From Pseudomonadota bacterium (GTDB lineage: Bacteria > Verrucomicrobiota > Verrucomicrobiia > Chthoniobacterales > UBA6821): DNA of 7,949 bases. Below the pieces are notes generated by a model. That model saw only the letters and a list, made by a program, of their open reading frames with translations, did no database searches and was not told the origin of the DNA. Below, piece by piece: positions 5,440 through 7,949 of this stretch (the stretch's first letter is position 1; each line of letters opens with the position of its first letter). The translations under genes and the position numbers were made by a program. Location of the stretch: the NCBI GenBank assembly GCA_009928265.1, contig RFPR01000094.1, positions 1-7,949 of the forward strand, in the 5' to 3' direction.

Positions 5440-6972
5440 ATGGTTTCCTGCTCTTCTCGACTGATGGCCGCCGCGACGGTTTTCACCGCATCCCTTCTTC
5501 TCAGCGGGTGTCACTTCTCACTCGATATCCCCTTCATCACAGACACCCCCGGCAATTCTGTCCTCAGGGTGCACTCGACGGTGCAGTATCCCGACGTCAG
5601 ACGACCCTGGCTTAAGAAGCAGCCCTTCACCCGTGAGGGACTAGGAACTATCATTTCCGGGGGACGGATCCTGGTGACGGCCGACATGGCCGCCCACACA
5701 ACCTGCATCGATCTTGAGACGCCGGACAAGAAGGTTCATGCGACGGCAACCGTCGAGTCGGTGGATGAGGAGTGCAATCTGGCAATTCTCCGCCCTTCCG
5801 GAGAAGAGATCCTGAAGGATCGCAGGGCACTTGCCCTGGATGGCCCCCTTCCCGCCGGAACCACCCTGAAGATCCTTCAGTTGGAAGGAAACGGCTCCCC
5901 GGCCCTGAGCACCGCCTCCATCACGACGGCAGCGCTCGGTTCCTATCCCTCCGGCAACTCCTACCTGATGTACCGCATCACGACGACCATTCCGCAGCGA
6001 GATGGAAGCTACGAAATTCCCGCGCTCCACGATGGCAAACTGGCTGGACTCGTGATGCGCTACGACCCGAGGACGCAGGCCGCCGACATCATCCCCTCCC
6101 CATTGATCGAACGTTTTCTAAGGGAGGCCTCGAAACCCGGCTTCAGGGGGCTAGCACGTGCCGGCATCATCTGGGCCCCCTTGCGCGGCGCAACACTCCG
6201 GGAATGGTTCGGATTAAGCAAGGACCAGGGAGGAGTGGCCATTGCCCCCGACCGAAAAGGACCGGCAGAGAAAGCCGGCCTCAAAAAGGGTGATGTCATC
6301 CTGACAATGGGAGGCAAGGCGATCGATGCCGAGGGGAACTACGAGGATCCGGTTTTCGGGAAAACCTGCTTTGGCAACCTTGTGAGCATGGGGTCAGCCC
6401 CGGGGGATCGACTCGAAATAGGCTATTTCCGTCCGGACGGCAAAGGGCACGGATCGACTGGCACCGCCACCCTGATCCTGGAGGGGAAAACCCCAGAAAC
6501 AGAGATCTCCCCCGCCCTACTCGAGGGGGAAACCGTTCCGTACACCTTCTACGGGGGGGTCCTGCTTCAGGAACTTTCACGCCCCTATCTTCGCGAATGG
6601 GGTAACAACTGGCCCTCCGAAGCGCCCCAGAACCTCGTGGCGCTTGATGTCTTCCAGAATGAGGAGACGGGTAACCGAAATCGTTACGTGATCCTCTCCG
6701 GCCTTCTTCCCTCAGAACAAACACTAGGGGCGGAGCACCTCAAAAACCATCACGTGGAGAAGATCAATGGCATTCCGATCAACTCTCTCGCGGATGTTGT
6801 CGAAGCAAGGAAACATCCTATGGGAAGGTTTCACCGAATCGATCTGGCAGGCGGCGGTTCCATTTTCCTAGAGTCCGACAGCCTGGACTCTGAGGAGGCT
6901 AATCTTATGGCACGATATGGTATCCCCTCTAAAAAGTGTGCTCTTCCCACGGAATCAACGCAAAACCCCTGA
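5440..6972 (+). CDS. Lipoprotein HtrA/Deg-like pseudoprotease, paralogue of the preceding gene
   Basis: Counting from the ATG at 5440 (510 residues), a lipoprotein signal ends in LLLSGC with Cys 24 as the acylation site. Another in-frame ATG at 5407 lies inside the upstream gene and would only lengthen the n-region by 11 residues; both lack a Shine-Dalgarno. The protease-like domain aligns with the preceding protein: PDVRRPW with PDYRSPW, GRILVTADMAA with KRIVTNAHVV, ECNLAIL with DCDLAMI, GSYEIPALHDGK with GNSGGPVLQDGK, and IPSPLIERFL with IPSPVIKRFL. The triad is lost at every position: His to Met 83, Asp to Asn 113, Ser to Tyr 191. A PDZ domain (GGVAIAPDRKGPAEKAGLKKGDVILTMGG) and the second PDZ-like domain (YGGVLLQELSRPYLREWGNNW, YVILSGLLPSEQTLG, EKINGIPINSLADVV, LMARYGIPS) are well kept. 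It probably binds substrate or regulates its neighbour as a membrane-anchored partner rather than cleaving protein. This is not a decayed gene: the frame is intact. Confidence 0.92.
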   Translation: MVSCSSRLMAAATVFTASLLLSGCHFSLDIPFITDTPGNSVLRVHSTVQYPDVRRPWLKKQPFTREGLGTIISGGRILVTADMAAHTTCIDLETPDKKVHATATVESVDEECNLAILRPSGEEILKDRRALALDGPLPAGTTLKILQLEGNGSPALSTASITTAALGSYPSGNSYLMYRITTTIPQRDGSYEIPALHDGKLAGLVMRYDPRTQAADIIPSPLIERFLREASKPGFRGLARAGIIWAPLRGATLREWFGLSKDQGGVAIAPDRKGPAEKAGLKKGDVILTMGGKAIDAEGNYEDPVFGKTCFGNLVSMGSAPGDRLEIGYFRPDGKGHGSTGTATLILEGKTPETEISPALLEGETVPYTFYGGVLLQELSRPYLREWGNNWPSEAPQNLVALDVFQNEETGNRNRYVILSGLLPSEQTLGAEHLKNHHVEKINGIPINSLADVVEARKHPMGRFHRIDLAGGGSIFLESDSLDSEEANLMARYGIPSKKCALPTESTQNP

Positions 6973-6985
6973 TTTCAGCCTGTTT

Positions 6986-7015
6986 TTGACACTCGACGGA
7001 GGCCATCTCTGGATT
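6986..7015 (+). promoter_or_regulatory. Candidate sigma-70-like promoter before the mannosyltransferase gene
   Basis: A perfect TTGACA lies at 6986-6991, in the 73-base gap after the pseudoprotease gene. With an 18-base spacer the -10 would be TGGATT (7010-7015), which matches the consensus at only three positions. No convincing terminator hairpin is seen in the same gap, so read-through from the HtrA pair is also possible. Confidence 0.3.
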
Positions 7016-7045
7016 AGTTTGATCGCTTAGTCATTTTCCCCAGCA

Positions 7046-7807
7046 ATGTCAGAGAGAATCATCGCCGTCATCCCCACCTATAACGAGAGAGACAATCTCC
7101 CTAGAATGGTGGAGCGACTCCTCGCATTGCCCGACGGGATCGAAATCCTAGTCGTCGATGACGGATCGCCGGACGGAACTGGCGAATGGGTTGCCGAGAA
7201 AGCCGCAGCGGAACAACGACTTCACCTCCTAGCCCGAACCGCAAAAAACGGCTTGGGTCGCGCCTACGTGGCAGGATTTGACTGGGCCGTTTCCAGAGGT
7301 TACGACCTGATTATCCAGATGGACGCGGATTTTTCCCACTCACCTGAGGATGTCCCCAAACTTATCGCCGGGATTCGCCGCACGGGAGCCGATCTCGCCA
7401 TCGGATCACGCTACGTGGGTGGCATTCGAGTCATCAACTGGCCCCTCAATCGACTCGTGCTGAGCGTCGGTGCCTCCTACTACGTGAAGTGGATCACGGG
7501 AATGGATATCTGGGATCCGACCGGCGGATTCAAGTGCTGGCGACGGCAAACACTTGAGGCGATCAACCTTCCGAGCATTAGATCCAACGGCTACGGCTTC
7601 CAAGTCGAGATGAACCACCGGGTCTGGAAGAGCGGATTCCTTATCGCCGAAGTGCCGATCATTTTTGCCGACCGCGTCGAGGGAACTTCCAAAATGTCCA
7701 AAAAAATCGTGGTCGAGGCCCTCCTGATGGTCTGGGGGCTTCTTTTCGCCAACGGCCTTCGCAGGTCACCCCGTCACCGCAGCAAACTTTCCTCACTGAC
7801 ATCATGA
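7046..7807 (+). CDS. Polyprenol monophosphomannose synthase-like glycosyltransferase, family GT2 (DPM1 type)
   Basis: The 253-residue protein is a compact GT-A enzyme. Its motifs follow the DPM1/Ppm1 order: AVIPTYNERDNLPRMVE at the N-terminus, VVDDGSPDGTGE (about 36-47) for nucleotide binding, NGLGRAYVAGFDWA (about 68-81), the metal-binding DAD at 93-95 in QMDADFSHSPEDVP, GSRYVGG (120-126), DPTGGFKCWRR (157-167), NGYGFQVEMN (181-190) and EGTSKMS (212-218). The family transfers mannose from GDP-mannose to a polyprenyl phosphate at the cytosolic face of the inner membrane. There is no C-terminal transmembrane domain of the GtrB kind, only a hydrophobic helix near 222-237, so it is the short soluble/peripheral form. 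The sugar could be glucose or another hexose in some relatives. The ATG at 7046 has no Shine-Dalgarno. Its stop overlaps the next start as ATGA, which indicates coupled translation. Confidence 0.94.
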   Translation: MSERIIAVIPTYNERDNLPRMVERLLALPDGIEILVVDDGSPDGTGEWVAEKAAAEQRLHLLARTAKNGLGRAYVAGFDWAVSRGYDLIIQMDADFSHSPEDVPKLIAGIRRTGADLAIGSRYVGGIRVINWPLNRLVLSVGASYYVKWITGMDIWDPTGGFKCWRRQTLEAINLPSIRSNGYGFQVEMNHRVWKSGFLIAEVPIIFADRVEGTSKMSKKIVVEALLMVWGLLFANGLRRSPRHRSKLSSLTS

Positions 7808-7949
7808 GTTCCACCACCACCGACCTCGCCAAGAGCCCCGAGACCGCCCTCGAAAAGGAGGAGCGGGTCCATCCCTTCCGGGTATTCGACGCCTATGAGC
7901 GCTGGAATGCCCTCATCGCATTCCTTGTGGCCTTGGTCACCTATTGGTC
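7804..7949 (+). CDS. N-terminus of a membrane protein, probably DUF2723-like (3' truncated)
   Basis: Only the first 48 residues are in the window. A polar Ser/Thr/Glu-rich leader is followed by RWNALIAFLVALVTYW, the beginning of a transmembrane helix. The pattern of a short cytosolic leader, an RW pair and a first helix ending in Tyr-Trp fits DUF2723 proteins, which are large multispanning proteins related to GT-C glycosyltransferases. The ATGA overlap with the mannosyl carrier-lipid synthase supports a role as a user of the lipid-linked sugar. The diagnostic DxGE-type loop after the first helix would lie outside the window, so the family call rests on little sequence. Translation probably depends on coupling, as no Shine-Dalgarno is seen. 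Confidence 0.6.
   Translation, partial: MSSTTTDLAKSPETALEKEERVHPFRVFDAYERWNALIAFLVALVTYW

Noticed and set aside
5772..6724. Overlapping open frames of 173 (+) and 142 (-) residues in the pseudoprotease gene
   Set aside because: They are Arg/Pro/Gly-rich shadows of a frame with PDZ and lipoprotein features.

Overview
The window reads as chromosomal DNA from a moderately GC-rich Gram-negative bacterium with an outer membrane: two lipoprotein signals, a periplasmic HtrA-type protease and a NagZ-like cell-wall hydrolase are visible. The gene content (plant-Deg-like HtrA proteins, a DPM1-type mannosyltransferase coupled to a likely DUF2723 protein, almost no Shine-Dalgarno sequences) would fit Verrucomicrobiota or a neighbouring PVC lineage. 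That is an inference from gene style; no taxonomic marker is present. No insertion sequence, CRISPR array, prophage gene or other mobile element is visible, and coding density is high.

Layout. Positions 1-890 (+) hold the C-terminal part of a glycoside hydrolase family 3 / NagZ-like enzyme and a small lipoprotein. Positions 926-3958 (-) hold, in transcription order, a HAD-superfamily phosphatase/phosphoglucomutase-like protein, a CNNM/CorC-type membrane protein with CBS domains (start coupled to the HAD stop as TAATG), a tRNA-Arg(CCU) and an unrecognised 240-residue protein. Two small inverted repeats lie around the tRNA. Positions 3939-6972 (+) hold two tandem, homologous HtrA/Deg-type proteins. 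Positions 7046-7949 (+) hold a polyprenol-phosphate mannose synthase-like GT2 enzyme whose stop overlaps (ATGA) the start of a probable multispanning DUF2723-type protein that runs off the window.

The most interesting unit is the HtrA pair. The first protein is secreted and has an intact His-Asp-Ser triad (H87, D118, S197), a PDZ domain and a second PDZ-like C-terminal domain. Its immediate neighbour is a lipoprotein with the same domain order, but all three catalytic positions are replaced (Met, Asn, Tyr) while the PDZ and C-terminal regions are kept. This looks like an active protease next to its membrane-anchored pseudoprotease paralogue. Both resemble, from memory of the family, the plant Deg9/Deg2 architecture more than E. 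coli DegP/DegQ.

The other clear functional pairing is the mannosyl carrier-lipid synthase with the downstream probable GT-C-like membrane protein, which suggests a lipid-linked mannose donor made and used by adjacent, translationally coupled genes.
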